The notes beneath the pieces were generated by a model. That model did not search any database and was not told the origin of the DNA. It saw nothing but the letters and a program-made list of their open reading frames with translations. Position numbers and translations under genes: made by a program. A stretch of DNA of 64,000 nt from Burkholderia sp. OK233 (GTDB lineage: Bacteria > Pseudomonadota > Gammaproteobacteria > Burkholderiales > Burkholderiaceae): assembly GCF_900230185.1 (NCBI RefSeq), contig NZ_OCSR01000001.1:372001-436000 (forward strand), given 5' to 3'. Position 1 is the first letter of the stretch, and each line of letters begins with the position of its first letter. Below are positions 52,893 to 62,438 of the stretch, piece by piece.

Positions 52893-54294
52893 AGCCGAAA
52901 ACGGCGAACCGGAGAAGGTCGAAGAAATCTCCCGGCTGGAGCGCGGTGCGCTGCGGCCGGAGGAACTCGGCCTGACACTCGCGGAGGCGAAAGGGTTGCT
53001 ACACGGCATGCAGCAGGCCGTGGTCACCGGGCAGATCGTGGAATACCTCGAGAAATTCAAGACTTGCCCAGACTGCGGCGCGCACCGGACCCGGAAAGGG
53101 CGACATCCCCTCGTTTATCGGACCCTGTTCGGGAAATTCAACCTCGTCAGCCCGCGTCTTCACGACTGCCCCTGCCAAAACCACGGCCGTCATAGTTCAG
53201 GTCCCCTGGCAGAGCTGCTGAGCACGCATTGCGCGCCGGAACTGCTGTATCTGGAGACCAGGTTCGCTTCGCTGATGTCCTATGGGCTGAGCGTCGCATT
53301 GTTGACGGAAATCCTGCCGATCGCCGACGAGATCAGCCCCACGTCCATGCGGCGCCACCTGCAACGTGTTGCCGAACGGATCGAGGGTGAGCTGGGCGAG
53401 GAACAGTTCCAGTTTATTGAAGGTTGTCCCAGCGATTGGGCGAAACAACCGCTACCGGGGCCACCCTTGACGGTCGGCCTGGACGACGGCTATGTGCATG
53501 CTGCGGACCAGAAGTCGAAAGCCGAGGGTTGGTTCGAAATCATTGCCGGCAAGAGTGTCCAGAGCGAGGGCGGCGCCAAGGTGTTTGCGTTCGTCAACAA
53601 GTACGACACCAAGCCCAAGCGCCGGCTTTACGAGGTGCTGAAATCGCAGGGTCTGCAAATGAATCAGCAAGTTGTGTTTCTGTCGGATGGCGGCGACACT
53701 GTGCGGCATTTGCAGCACTATCTCAGCCCGGAATCCGAACATCTGCTCGACTGGTTCCACATCACCATGCGCTTGACGGTGATGAAGCAGATGGTCAAGG
53801 GAATGACGGCGGAACTGAAGCCCGACGACAAACACCCGGAAACTGCAACCGCGCTGGCCGACCTGGAGAGACACCTGGAAAGTCTCAAATGGAATCTCTG
53901 GCACGGCAATGTCCTGCACGCCATGCAACGGATCAGTGACCTGGATGACGACCTGGGGATGTTGGAAGAAAACCCGGCGAACAAGAATAAACTGGAGAAG
54001 GCAGTACGGGAATTCCACAGCTATATCGAAGCCAACCAGGCGTTCATTCCGAACTACGGCGACCGCTACCGGCACGACGAGACGATTTCAACAGCGTTTG
54101 TCGAGTCGACCGTGAACTACGTGGTCAGCAAGCGCTTTGTGAAAAAGCAGCAGATGCGTTGGACCCAGCGCGGCGCGCATCTGCTGCTGCAGACCCGCGT
54201 ACAGGTCCTGAACGACGATCTGCGGAAAACCTTCGGTCGCTGGTTTCCGGGAATGAGAGCGGAAGAGCAAGCGGCGCAAAAACACGCGGCATAG
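52864..54294 (+). CDS. ISKra4-family transposase (476 aa)
   Basis: The protein begins MKVRIQVVIEAENGEPEKVE and has the zinc-ribbon CPDCGAHRTRKGRH near residue 75 and CPCQNHGRH. A DDE-type core follows, with TVGLDDGYVHAADQKSKAEG, VVFLSDGGDTVRHLQHYL and HLLDWFHITMRLTVMKQMVK. The C-terminal TAFVESTVNYVVSKRFVKKQ carries the final Glu. AGGAGG lies seven bases before the start at 52864, and this start matches the family. The gene appears complete. Confidence 0.9.
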   Translation: MKVRIQVVIEAENGEPEKVEEISRLERGALRPEELGLTLAEAKGLLHGMQQAVVTGQIVEYLEKFKTCPDCGAHRTRKGRHPLVYRTLFGKFNLVSPRLHDCPCQNHGRHSSGPLAELLSTHCAPELLYLETRFASLMSYGLSVALLTEILPIADEISPTSMRRHLQRVAERIEGELGEEQFQFIEGCPSDWAKQPLPGPPLTVGLDDGYVHAADQKSKAEGWFEIIAGKSVQSEGGAKVFAFVNKYDTKPKRRLYEVLKSQGLQMNQQVVFLSDGGDTVRHLQHYLSPESEHLLDWFHITMRLTVMKQMVKGMTAELKPDDKHPETATALADLERHLESLKWNLWHGNVLHAMQRISDLDDDLGMLEENPANKNKLEKAVREFHSYIEANQAFIPNYGDRYRHDETISTAFVESTVNYVVSKRFVKKQQMRWTQRGAHLLLQTRVQVLNDDLRKTFGRWFPGMRAEEQAAQKHAA

Positions 54295-54325
54295 AGGATC
54301 CAGCCCCCGGAATGGCGCGCTCTCC

Positions 54326-54630
54326 TTGTCTAGCTTCCTGAAGCTCGCGTCGCGTGTAATGCCCGCGTTGTTCACCAGGATGTCGACCGGGCCGACCTCG
54401 TTCATGATTTTCTCCGCACAGTGCTGGCAGGCGCCATAGTCAGCGACGTCGACCGCATAGGCGTGGAATTGCCGATCATCCGCGGCCATCCGCGCGAGCC
54501 AGCTTTCGACACCCGTATTGTTCGGCGAATGGGTGACCACCACCGTGTAACCCGCGTCATGGAGCTCGACGCTGATCGCTTCGCCAATCCCGCCCATTCC
54601 GCCCGTCACCAAGGCCAGCCGCTCGGACAT
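54326..54630 (-). pseudogene. phaB: acetoacetyl-CoA reductase (phaB), 3' part lost to an IS
   Basis: The N-terminal 100 residues of a PhaB-type SDR remain: MSERLALVTGGMGGIGEAIS, VVVTHSPNNTG and VDILVNNAGITRDASFRKLD-K. The coding sequence stops at the right end of the ISKra4-type element; the catalytic Ser-Tyr-Lys half is missing. PhaB makes the monomer precursor of polyhydroxybutyrate. The phasin gene next to it supports a former PHB locus. Confidence 0.8.
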
Positions 54631-54652
54631 GGTTCAATCCTCTTTCAACGGG

Positions 54653-55273
54653 TTAATGGTCAACGACGCTGGGTGACGGCGCCCCGCCGCCAGTCGAGTG
54701 CAGGCGGGGGCGCCGTGCGCTACCGGCGGGCTCCGCGACGTAGAGACGACGGCCGCCCGCCCCCGCGTTATTTCTTCGCGGCGCGCGACGCCTGCTCGAC
54801 CGCCTGCTGCGAGTCGTGGCCCGGTGGACCGTTTCATATAGCGTATTGGTGGCCGTGATGGCCGACTTCAACGCCGTAACGGCGGCTTCCGACCCGGCCG
54901 GCGCGCTCTGCCCGACCTTGTCGACCAGCGTTTGCACCCGGCGGTTATGCGCTTCGTATTGCGCCTCGGCGACCTTCGCGAATTCGGCTTGCGTCGCCAC
55001 CGCGATCGCGAACACCTGACGGCTGTAAGACTGGATCTTCTCGGCCGTCGGTTGCATCAGGCGGGCCTGCAGGGCGGCCAGCTCTTGCGGATCTTTGACC
55101 GACAGCGCCTTGAGCACGTTGTCCTGGCCTTCGGCGAGGGTCGATTTGACCGCCTGCAGGTTCAGTTCGACCAGCTTCTGAAAGCCTTCGAATGCCGTGT
55201 TGGTCAGACCGAACAGCGTGTCGAGATTGGCTTTTTGCGTGGCCGCGATTTGCTCGGGCGGCAACAGACTCAT
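54653..55273 (-). CDS. phaP: phasin with an altered C-terminal tail (206 aa)
   Basis: Granule-associated phasin: [80 protein letters not shown]. After [11 protein letters not shown] the frame changes: the alternative frame gives a normal phasin end ([15 protein letters not shown], stop at 54768), while the actual frame runs on to 54653 with an Arg-rich tail. One indel near 54810 explains this. The start at 55273 has AGGAG upstream. The protein may still coat PHB granules. Confidence 0.8.
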   Translation of the reverse strand: MSLLPPEQIAATQKANLDTLFGLTNTAFEGFQKLVELNLQAVKSTLAEGQDNVLKALSVKDPQELAALQARLMQPTAEKIQSYSRQVFAIAVATQAEFAKVAEAQYEAHNRRVQTLVDKVGQSAPAGSEAAVTALKSAITATNTLYETVHRATTRSRRSSRRRAPRRNNAGAGGRRLYVAEPAGSARRPRLHSTGGGAPSPSVVDH

Positions 55274-55548
55274 GATGAAGCTCCTGAAAGTCGATCCATC
55301 ACGTGTCCGGGGAGCCGGACGGCGAGGTTGGCGCGACGGACCGGGTTGATCGACGAACGGCGAAACCGCCTGGCTCGGTAACGGCGCAAAATGGCCAAAC
55401 GTTGGTTGCAAGGACTACTGATTACGTGCGTGTCTTCCTGCTGTCAGTCGCAGGCATCGATAGGTACCGTCGGGCGTGAGCGCTGTCGCCCGATCAGGCG
55501 ACAAACGCGACGCCGTTAGTGGGTCGTCCGTGGGTTGTGAGTCGACCC

Positions 55549-55746
55549 TCAGTGAAGCCGCGTGACAGCGTGGAGGACGGCCTCGCCGTGGCGGGTGACG
55601 TAAGGGCGTGGTTGGCCATGCGGGTGCTGGTCCAAGGCGACCAGTTCGTGCCTGAGCAGCGCATCCAGATCCGCGTGACCCGGGCCGAGTTGATCGGGGG
55701 CGTTCTTGACCAGCATCAGCGTCGCGAATTCATGTGGACTCAGCAT
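55549..55746 (-). CDS. small hypothetical protein (65 aa)
   Basis: MLSPHEFATLMLVKNAPDQL followed by DLDALLRHELVALDQHPHGQ and RPYVTRHGEAVLHAVTRL-H resembles short hypothetical proteins common in Burkholderia, with a helix-turn-helix-like middle. The start at 55746 is chosen over longer frames because the upstream extension is unconserved. No function is known to me. Confidence 0.5.
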   Translation of the reverse strand: MLSPHEFATLMLVKNAPDQLGPGHADLDALLRHELVALDQHPHGQPRPYVTRHGEAVLHAVTRLH

Positions 55747-56236
55747 CTGCGTCTCTTGGGGTATAGGTCTTACGTTTGCTGGGGAGCCTGAATGACAGCC
55801 CTCGCGCCGCGAGCGTGGCCCGGTTGGCGGATACCGCGACCTCGCACGCGAGGCCCTGGCTGACCGGGCGCCTGGCACACGCCGCGGGAAAGTCATCTTA
55901 ATCCCGCCCGCTCCGAAATATCAACACGTGATCAATTTTTTTTGAGCCTCTTTCGCCGCCCGATTCGCGTCCGCTCACGAGCCGCACCTAGTCGAACAAC
56001 GTCAACGTCTAGCCTCGACGAAACTCGCCCTCGTTGCGGTTATTGGAAAATTCATGGGCAAGCGACAGGGTAAACGCCGGGCCAACTGCGCATCTGGATT
56101 GTTTGTAATTCTGCTTTAATGGACGTTGCCCACGCTTACAGCACGACCGGGCGCCGACGATCATGGCCCCTGTTCCGTGAGATATGACGCCAGACAGGAT
56201 TCGTGCAACGCTTTCGTTAATGATCAGGAAGAGCAA
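55747..56236. other. intergenic region upstream of the cold-shock gene
   Basis: No gene is recognised. The region is AT-richer near 55910-55945 and may contain the promoter and 5' leader of the cold-shock gene at 56237. Confidence 0.4.
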
Positions 56237-56440
56237 ATGGCAACCGGTACGGTCAAGTGGTTCAATGAACAGAAAGGTTTTGGCTTCATCACGCCGGATG
56301 ACGGCGGCGAAGATCTGTTCGCACATTTTTCAGAAATTCGCGGGGAAGGCTTCAAGTCCCTGCAGGAGAACCAGAAGGTCAGCTTCGAAGTGAAGAACGG
56401 CCCGAAGGGCAAGCAGGCAGCGAACATCCAGCCGCTATAA
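56237..56440 (+). CDS. cold-shock protein, CspA family (67 aa)
   Basis: This is a single cold-shock domain with the RNA-binding motifs KGFGFITPD (RNP1) and DLFAHFSEI (RNP2-like). It starts [12 protein letters not shown] and ends KQAANIQPL, the usual length. The ATG at 56237 follows GGAAGAGCAA. It would bind single-stranded RNA or DNA and act as an RNA chaperone. It is intact, unlike much of the surrounding DNA. Confidence 0.93.
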   Translation: MATGTVKWFNEQKGFGFITPDDGGEDLFAHFSEIRGEGFKSLQENQKVSFEVKNGPKGKQAANIQPL

Positions 56441-57017
56441 GTCTTTTCATGCCGAGGCCGATGATGGCCCGTTGGAGAATGTCTGCGGCAGCGGTCGCAC
56501 CCAGCCGTGTGGCGTGGCGAAACACCACCTGTTACGCCGCACGCGCAGCCGTCGTGCTGTGTGATCCGCGTTGCCTGGCACGGCGAACGACCCGCCGGCG
56601 AGCGCAAAACGGTTCATGAAGCCCGGCCACGGCACGCTCACCGCAGTCTTGTTGCCCACACCCTCGTCCGGGGCGGTTTCCGGCGCAAGCGATAAGTGCT
56701 CGCTGCGTTGCCGCACAGATCCCCTGTTCAAGGCCAGGCGCCAGTGCCCACACCATGTGGCACTGCGCGTTGAACACGTATCTCGCCCGGCTTTACGACC
56801 GCGTCACTTCCGACTACTTTGCCATGCAGCGCGTGTTGGCCTTGCAGCAGGAGCACACTGCATCGTTTCGACATCGAGGGGGCTCGCGCGATGGAGTATA
56901 GGCAAACGGCGGCAGCTGTCGAGCCGAACGAAGCGGTTGGAGTCCCCTCCGTCGGGCTGGCGCTGCAGGGCTGGATAACGTCAAGCAGCATGTCCGGTCG
57001 TGTTGAGATGATTGCCG
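56441..57017. other. no recognisable gene
   Basis: Open frames on both strands overlap without a recognisable product. By position this may be the decayed remainder of the transposase fragment at 57018-57175. Confidence 0.4.
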
Positions 57018-57175
57018 CTATGTCACCGCCTTCATCTGTATCGCTGCCGCGATCGTCGTCGCCAGCAACTCTTCGACACCCGCTTCGCCCAGCGCCTGCC
57101 GAAAACGCACCAGGTTGGTCGGATCGCACGGCAGGCGCGGCTGGAAATAGTCCTCGCCGCAGAAGAATCTGGGAG
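57018..57175 (-). pseudogene. transposase fragment (IS5/IS1182-like)
   Basis: The minus-strand frame reads EDYFQPRLPCDPTNLVRFRQ followed by ALGEAGVEELLATTIAAAI and a stop. This is the N-terminal signature of transposases that begin with a short helical domain before a DDE core. No DDE region is found nearby, so only this fragment remains. Confidence 0.65.
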
Positions 57176-57265
57176 TTCTGCAACCCCTTATTCACGCCTA
57201 TTCCCACGCCGCGTCTCGCTTCACGGCATTCTGCAAGGCCGACTAAATAACCCTGAAAGGGTGAT

Positions 57266-57793
57266 TTAAGGGAAAGTCTTATTCAGAAAATCGCGGAATG
57301 TCTGGAACTTCAAATTTTGTGCGGGGCTATCGCGGGAGGCCTGTTTTCCGCGGATTATGAACTCAAATCTTGGAGGCGGTTCGTTTAGGGATTTTTCAAA
57401 GTCCGCAATCTGATCCTCGATTTGAGTTAATAGTGTCGTTTGCCCCGCGTGGATCGTTGTTGATTGGCTGCTGTGGCCGACGCTAACGAGTAAAACTTCG
57501 AAAGGAGTCGTGGAAAAATCGGGAGGCGTGGTTAGCGTGAAAACAGCAAAGGCGCCAAGGCGCGCTTTATCATCAATGGTGAGACCAATTGTTGCATTCT
57601 CGTATTTCGCCGTGAATTGTTTGCCTGCACCATCAACCGTAAATCCGTTGCTTTCGAAGTATGATCGAAAATCATCGATGCAATTATGAATGGAAATATC
57701 CGTTTCATTTTTAATCCGTTCAACTGCTTTTTCTTGCAGCGGAGCCAGCTTCTTTTTTGCGTCTTCCAATTGTTTGAGTGTTTTAAAATCCAC
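57266..57793 (-). CDS. hypothetical protein, AT-rich gene (175 aa)
   Basis: An N-terminal charged helix, probably a coiled coil (LKQLEDAKKKLAPLQEKAVE), is followed by a mixed domain (FTVDGAGKQFTAKYENATIG, FEVLLVSVGHSSQSTTIHAG) and a C-terminal helix. I do not recognise a family. The gene is visibly richer in A and T than its neighbours, suggesting recent transfer. It lies against an IS630-type element, and no partner gene is evident. Confidence 0.6.
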   Translation of the reverse strand: MDFKTLKQLEDAKKKLAPLQEKAVERIKNETDISIHNCIDDFRSYFESNGFTVDGAGKQFTAKYENATIGLTIDDKARLGAFAVFTLTTPPDFSTTPFEVLLVSVGHSSQSTTIHAGQTTLLTQIEDQIADFEKSLNEPPPRFEFIIRGKQASRDSPAQNLKFQTFRDFLNKTFP

Positions 57794-57828
57794 AATATAT
57801 CCCCCGATTTATAATGGTGCTGGCGCTA

Positions 57829-58915
57829 TTAAGTGTTTCGAGTAAACGAATTTCACGATATCAAGTCTGATGGGTAACCAAACCCGACGACCTGCCGATG
57901 AAATACGTTGTTGAATTGAGCGAACCGGAGAAGAAGACCTTGCAACAGCTGTCGCGCAAGCATCCTCATCAGGACTTCCGGACCCGCGGACTGGCACTGT
58001 TGCTGCTCGACAGCGGCCGACGGGTACATGAGACTGCGCTTGAGCTCGAAGTGAGCGACAAGTCCGTGTACAACTGGATCCACGCGTGGCACGACAATGG
58101 CCTGTGCGGTCTGCTGGTCGGCCATAAGGGCGGACGCCCCCGGTCGCTGTCCGAAGCCATGATCGCCACCGCTATCGAGGCGGCGAGCGCCGAATTGATG
58201 ACGCTCAGACAGATTGCGCAACGTGTCGAGGAAGTTCATGAAGTGCCGTTTCCCTGTCGTCTGGAGACGCTGTCGGTTGCGCTTAAGCGCGCTCGATTTT
58301 CCTATAAGCGCGGTCGTTACTCGCTGAAAAAAAGCGCGACGCCGAGGAGTTCACCGTGAAAGCTGCCACCCTCGTGAAGCTACAGCAGGCGGCACTCGAT
58401 GGAGCATGCCAGCTGTTCTATTTCGATCAGTCCGGGTTCAGTGCTTCGCCCCCGGTGCAGCGCGGCTGGTCGCCTGTCGGTGAACCCCACCGTGTATTCC
58501 CGCAGCCTCACTGCAAACGCTCGGTTCTCGGTGCACTGGATTTCGGCGCCAACCTGCTGAAGTACCAAGCGCGCAACACAACGATCAAGCGTCCCGACGT
58601 CGTCCAGTTTCTCGATCGGATTGCACGGGAAAGCACGCCCGGCCTGACAACGGTGATCGTCCTCGACAACGCCTCGATCCATCACAACCTTGATCAGGAA
58701 ATCATCGACCGGTGGTTTCTCGAGCATCGCATGGTGCTGTTCTATCTGCCGCCCTACAGTCCTGAACTCAATCTCATCGAAATCCTCTGGAAGCACGCCA
58801 AATACCACTGGCGTCGCTTCGTCACCTGGACTAAAGACACCATCGATGCCGAGATCGAAACGTTGCTCGGTGGTTACGGCTCCAAGTTTGAAATCCGTTT
58901 CTCATGAACACTTAA
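57829..58915 (+). mobile_element. IS630-family element (1087 bp)
   Basis: The ends carry imperfect inverted repeats beginning TTAAGTGTT (left) and its complement AACACTTAA (right), with about 20 of 25 bases matching. It contains one transposase read through a frameshift. The expected TA duplication is not evident, so the exact ends could differ by a base or two. Confidence 0.8.
57898..58907 (+). CDS. IS630-family transposase, frameshift between two frames
   Basis: Frame one (57898-58359) holds the helix-turn-helix (VHETALELEVSDKSVYNWIH). Frame two (58356-58907) holds the DDE core with LFYFDQSGFSASPPVQRGWS, VIVLDNASIHHNLDQEIIDR and LPPYSPELNLIEILWKHAKY. A run of seven A near 58327 (CTGAAAAAAAGC) allows a -1 slip that gives LKKKRDAEEF and joins the halves, so this is probably programmed frameshifting, as in many relatives. 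Confidence 0.85.
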
Positions 58916-59352
58916 ACGTTCATGGCCCAATCATGTGCCAGCAATGAAGGTTGGTGTTTGGGCCCGGTCGGGCGACCGCTTTGGTACAGCTGCTGCACCA
59001 CAGTAGCTCGCCGGGTAACGGACTCGACGCGTCAGTTCTTTTATCTTATTGGAACTTGCTGGCAACACCATGGAAAACGGACACCGCTCTCCCTGGCGAC
59101 GGTCTTTGCTTCGGCGCCGACGTCGTAATGTCGCAAAAAGCACTGGCGCAAGACGTTCGTCATGCTGCAAACGGGTTCAGCCGCCTGATCTGGCCGATTG
59201 TGAGCATTGCCACCGCGCTACGGCAGCGACCAGCCGCGCGCGACGTGCCATCGTCGATCCCACGGCTGGCGCAGCAGCAGGCTCGCGTTCCGTCATCGCT
59301 ACCACCGGTACCGACCGCGCGTCCGATCGACCTCATTACCGGGCAGGGTGTT
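58916..59352. other. no recognisable gene
   Basis: A long plus-strand frame (58951-59820) crosses this region, but it runs antisense through the ACT-domain gene and resembles nothing I know. Probably decayed DNA next to the IS630-type element. Confidence 0.4.
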
Positions 59353-59775
59353 TCAGGTATTCCCCAGGATTTCTATAGCCTTCGTGGCATCGTCCATCGA
59401 GTCCACCCCCACGTAGGCGACAAACTGTGTGCCGACCACGGCGACCGAGAAACCGCGCAGGTTGACTCCCCCTTCGGCAAGCTTCCCGGTCAACTCCGCG
59501 GCGACGCCCGGTCGATCCAGACCCATGACCCGAACGGCGTGGAGGCTGCGGGTAACATTAAATCCCACTTGTGCGGCTGCACGGATTTCGCTGTCACTCT
59601 GCAGCGGCGTAACGAACACGACTCCCTCGCCCGGCTTTTCCGGTGCGCGCCGGGCAACAACGAATTGCAGGTCGGCCCCCGCAGTCCGCAAGATAGCCAG
59701 CACGTCCGCAAGGCCACCGGGCTTGTCCTGGATGGATGCAGCCCAAACATCCACACGTTCCACGAGAAGATCCAT
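59353..59775 (-). CDS. ACT-domain protein (140 aa)
   Basis: Tandem ACT-like halves are seen: MDLLVERVDVWAASIQDKPG, GLADVLAILRTAGADLQFVV, then RVMGLDRPGVAAELTGKLAE, GGVNLRGFSVAVVGTQFVAY. Such small ACT proteins bind an amino acid or other small ligand, and they occur beside acetate-uptake and acetyl-CoA synthetase genes. The start at 59775 follows GGAAGGAGTATCTGTC. A broken paralogue lies on the other side of the acetyl-CoA synthetase gene at 62439-62869. Confidence 0.82.
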   Translation of the reverse strand: MDLLVERVDVWAASIQDKPGGLADVLAILRTAGADLQFVVARRAPEKPGEGVVFVTPLQSDSEIRAAAQVGFNVTRSLHAVRVMGLDRPGVAAELTGKLAEGGVNLRGFSVAVVGTQFVAYVGVDSMDDATKAIEILGNT

Positions 59776-59797
59776 GACAGATACTCCTTCCCCTCTG

Positions 59798-59881
59798 CTA
59801 CCAGCGCACACAAAGAATGATCACATCACGGTCAAAGTGACGGCCGGCGAACAGCCCGTCCAGACTCTTGAGCTTGCTCAT
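59798..59881 (-). pseudogene. IS6-family transposase N-terminal relic
   Basis: Twenty-seven codons read MSKLKSLDGLFAGRHFDRDV and IILCVRW before a TAG. This is the usual beginning of IS6-type transposases. The rest is missing, replaced by the promoter region of the ACT-domain gene. Confidence 0.65.
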
Positions 59882-59955
59882 CGCGGCTCCTCAAATCGGT
59901 CAGACTGACACTCTGGCCGATTCGTTGATCGCTATTTGCACCATAGCCGTTCCGT

Positions 59956-62016
59956 CTACGTGACCAGCCCTTTGATCGTATCCACGACTTCCGGATTGGC
60001 GAGCGTCGATACGTCGCCCGGATCCCGGTGATTGGAGATGGCTGAAAGCACGCGGCGCATAATTTTGCCTGAACGCGTCTTCGGCATATCCGGAACGATG
60101 ATGACCCGATGTGGCCGGGCGATCGCACCGATTCTGGAAACAACCACGTCGGAGACCTGCTTCTCGATCTCAGGCGACGGCTTCCTTCCCGGCTTTAGAG
60201 AAACGTAGAGTTCCGGCACCTTGCCTTTGATCTCGTCGGCCACCGGCACGACTGCCGCTTCAGCGACATCGGGCATCAGCAGCGCCGCCGATTCGATCTC
60301 CTTGGTGCCGAGCCGATGCCCGGCGACGTTGATCACGTCGTCGATGCGGCCCAGTATGCGGTAGTAGCCGTCCGCCGCCTCGAGGGCACCATCCCCTGCC
60401 ATGTAGGGCCAGTCGCGCCAGTCTTTGCTGTTGGGGTCCTTGCAATAGCGGGAGTAGTAGGTGCTCACGTAGCGATCGGGGGCCTTCCAGATGGTCTGGA
60501 ACGCGCCGGGCCACGGGTTGCGAATGCAGATGTTGCCTGCTTTGCCGGAACCGCGCGCAAGCTCGTTGCCGTCATCGTCGTAAATCACCGGGTGAATGCC
60601 GGGAATCCCGGGACCGGCACTGCCGGGCTTCATCTTGTGGATTGCCGGGACCGTGCTGCAGAGGAACCCGCCCGTTTCGGTTTGCCACCACGTGTCGACA
60701 ATCACCGCTTCGCCCTTGCCGACAGCCTGGTGATACCACTTCCAGACTTCGGGCTCGATCGGTTCGCCCACGGTTGTCATGTGTTTGAAGTGGTAGTGGT
60801 ATTTCGCCGGCTCTTCGGGGCCGCTGCGCCGCAACGCCCGTATGGCGGTCGGCGACGTGTGGAAGATATTGACGTCCAGCGTTTCGGCGATACGCCACGG
60901 CCGCCCTGCGTCCGGATAACCCGGTACCCCTTCGTAGATAACCGAGGACGCGGCAAGCGCCAGCGGACCGTAGACAATGTAGGAATGGCCCGTGATCCAA
61001 CCGATGTCCGCCATGCACCAGTACACGTCCTCCGGATGGATGTCCTGGATGTATTTCGATGTCCACGTGACGTAGGCGAGGTAGCCGCCGATTGCATGCT
61101 GGCAGCCCTTTGGAAGTCCGGTGGTACCGCTGGAGTACATCAGGAACAGCGGCGCCTCCGCGGGCAGCACTGCGGGTTCGATGCGTCGGCTGCGGAAAGT
61201 CTTCAGCACGTCGTTGATGATGACGTCGCGTCCCTCGACGAGCTTTGCAGCACTCGAATACTTACCGGGGTAGCGCTGCCAGATCAGCACCTTTTCGGGT
61301 GGATGGCCCTCGTTGAACGCCGCCCCAAATGCGATGTCGGCCTTTTCCTTATGGTCGAGCAGACTGCCGGAGCGCCAGTAGCCGTCCATCGTGATCAATA
61401 GGCGGCTCTCGGAATCCACGATGCGATCGGCGCATGCTTTGCCGCTAAAGCCGCTGAACACTTGCGAGTGGATCACGCCGAGTCTCGCGCAAGCTAGCAT
61501 CGTGATCGGCAACTCCGCCACCATCGGCATATGCAGGGTGACGCAGTCGCCGGCTTTCAAGCCGCAGTAGTCGTGCAGCAAGGCGGCGAATTCGTTGACG
61601 CGGACAAAGAGCTCCTGATAGGTGACATGCTGCACGACGTCTTGCTCTGGTTCGGGAACAAAATGGAGTGCAGTCTTGTTCTTGTGGGCCGGAAGGTGCC
61701 GATCGACGCAGTTGTAACAGGCGTTGATCCTGCCGCCAACAAACCAGCGCCAGAACGGCGGATGACTCGCGTCGAAGGTCGTTGTCCACGGCTCGTACCA
61801 GTCGAGCAGGTCCGCGAACTCCTTGAAGCATTCGGGAAACTTGTCGAGGGTAAAGCGCGAGAAAATGTTCTCGTCGGTCAGGTTCGCTTGCGCGACGAAA
61901 CTGGCCGGAGGCAGGACGTAATCCTCTTCGGGCCAATGCACTGCGATCTGCGCCTCGGAAACGGTGCCCATTTGCTGCGCTGCGGCGCCACGGCGCGGCG
62001 ACTTGCTCTGCGACAT
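59956..62016 (-). CDS. acs: acetyl-CoA synthetase (686 aa)
   Basis: A full-length acetate-CoA ligase of the ANL family. Motifs include the P-loop MYSSGTTGLPKGCQHAIGGY near residue 295, VDTWWQTETGGFLCSTVPAI near 445, PYMAGDGALEAADGYYRILG, RIDDVINVAGHRLGTKEIES near 560 and a C-terminal MPKTRSGKIMRRVLSAI with the acetylatable lysine. WWQTETGG, with the Trp that limits the acyl pocket, favours acetate. With the transporter at 62996 it forms an acetate-assimilation locus. Confidence 0.92.
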   Translation of the reverse strand: MSQSKSPRRGAAAQQMGTVSEAQIAVHWPEEDYVLPPASFVAQANLTDENIFSRFTLDKFPECFKEFADLLDWYEPWTTTFDASHPPFWRWFVGGRINACYNCVDRHLPAHKNKTALHFVPEPEQDVVQHVTYQELFVRVNEFAALLHDYCGLKAGDCVTLHMPMVAELPITMLACARLGVIHSQVFSGFSGKACADRIVDSESRLLITMDGYWRSGSLLDHKEKADIAFGAAFNEGHPPEKVLIWQRYPGKYSSAAKLVEGRDVIINDVLKTFRSRRIEPAVLPAEAPLFLMYSSGTTGLPKGCQHAIGGYLAYVTWTSKYIQDIHPEDVYWCMADIGWITGHSYIVYGPLALAASSVIYEGVPGYPDAGRPWRIAETLDVNIFHTSPTAIRALRRSGPEEPAKYHYHFKHMTTVGEPIEPEVWKWYHQAVGKGEAVIVDTWWQTETGGFLCSTVPAIHKMKPGSAGPGIPGIHPVIYDDDGNELARGSGKAGNICIRNPWPGAFQTIWKAPDRYVSTYYSRYCKDPNSKDWRDWPYMAGDGALEAADGYYRILGRIDDVINVAGHRLGTKEIESAALLMPDVAEAAVVPVADEIKGKVPELYVSLKPGRKPSPEIEKQVSDVVVSRIGAIARPHRVIIVPDMPKTRSGKIMRRVLSAISNHRDPGDVSTLANPEVVDTIKGLVT

Positions 62017-62438
62017 GATGGTTTCTCCCTGATCAGGCGGAACTCCACCGTCGCTGTGTCGTCACCTTGGAGTACGGCAGTACAACGAAGCGCATGTCCG
62101 CTGCGGATGGAAGCTCATGGATACAACCATGCAACTACAATTAAAGTTCAAGGACTACGAAGTGCCAAGCGGAGGACGCGCAGTTGTTGCGCGACGACGA
62201 AAGAAACCGCTTGTGCTGATGATCGTGGTGACCGCGCATCGCGACGGACGCCGTTGGTTGTAGCTGTTGCGTTACTGGAGCGCAATGATCCGACCATTGA
62301 ATGAGAAGATCGTCGCTTCCAAAATCCGGCCGGCGTCTACCGCAGAGCGCAACGTATGGCTCCAGTAGCCGCGAACTTGTTTGCGGGTCTGCCGTCGACT
62401 AGATTTCCAGGTAGGCGGTAAATGGAAAGGTGAAGACT
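62017..62438. other. no recognisable gene
   Basis: Promoter region of the minus-strand acetyl-CoA synthetase gene plus sequence without recognisable coding features. A frame ending near 62403 (AQRMAPVAANLFAGLPS) is not identified. Confidence 0.4.

Larger units (their letters stand above)
51469..54325. mobile_element. ISKra4-type element with serine recombinase (2857 bp)
   Basis: Terminal inverted repeats of about 29 bases (GGAGAGCGCGCCATTCCGGG and on) lie at 51469-51498 and, inverted, at 54297-54325. Inside are a minus-strand serine recombinase and, on the plus strand, a frameshifted pRiA4b-type gene and an ISKra4 transposase. The right end is inserted in a phaB gene, the rest of which is not found on the left, so a deletion or rearrangement accompanied the insertion. 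Confidence 0.85.

Noticed and set aside
58951..59820. Plus-strand frame of 289 codons
   Set aside because: It crosses the ACT-domain gene antisense and has no recognisable domain.
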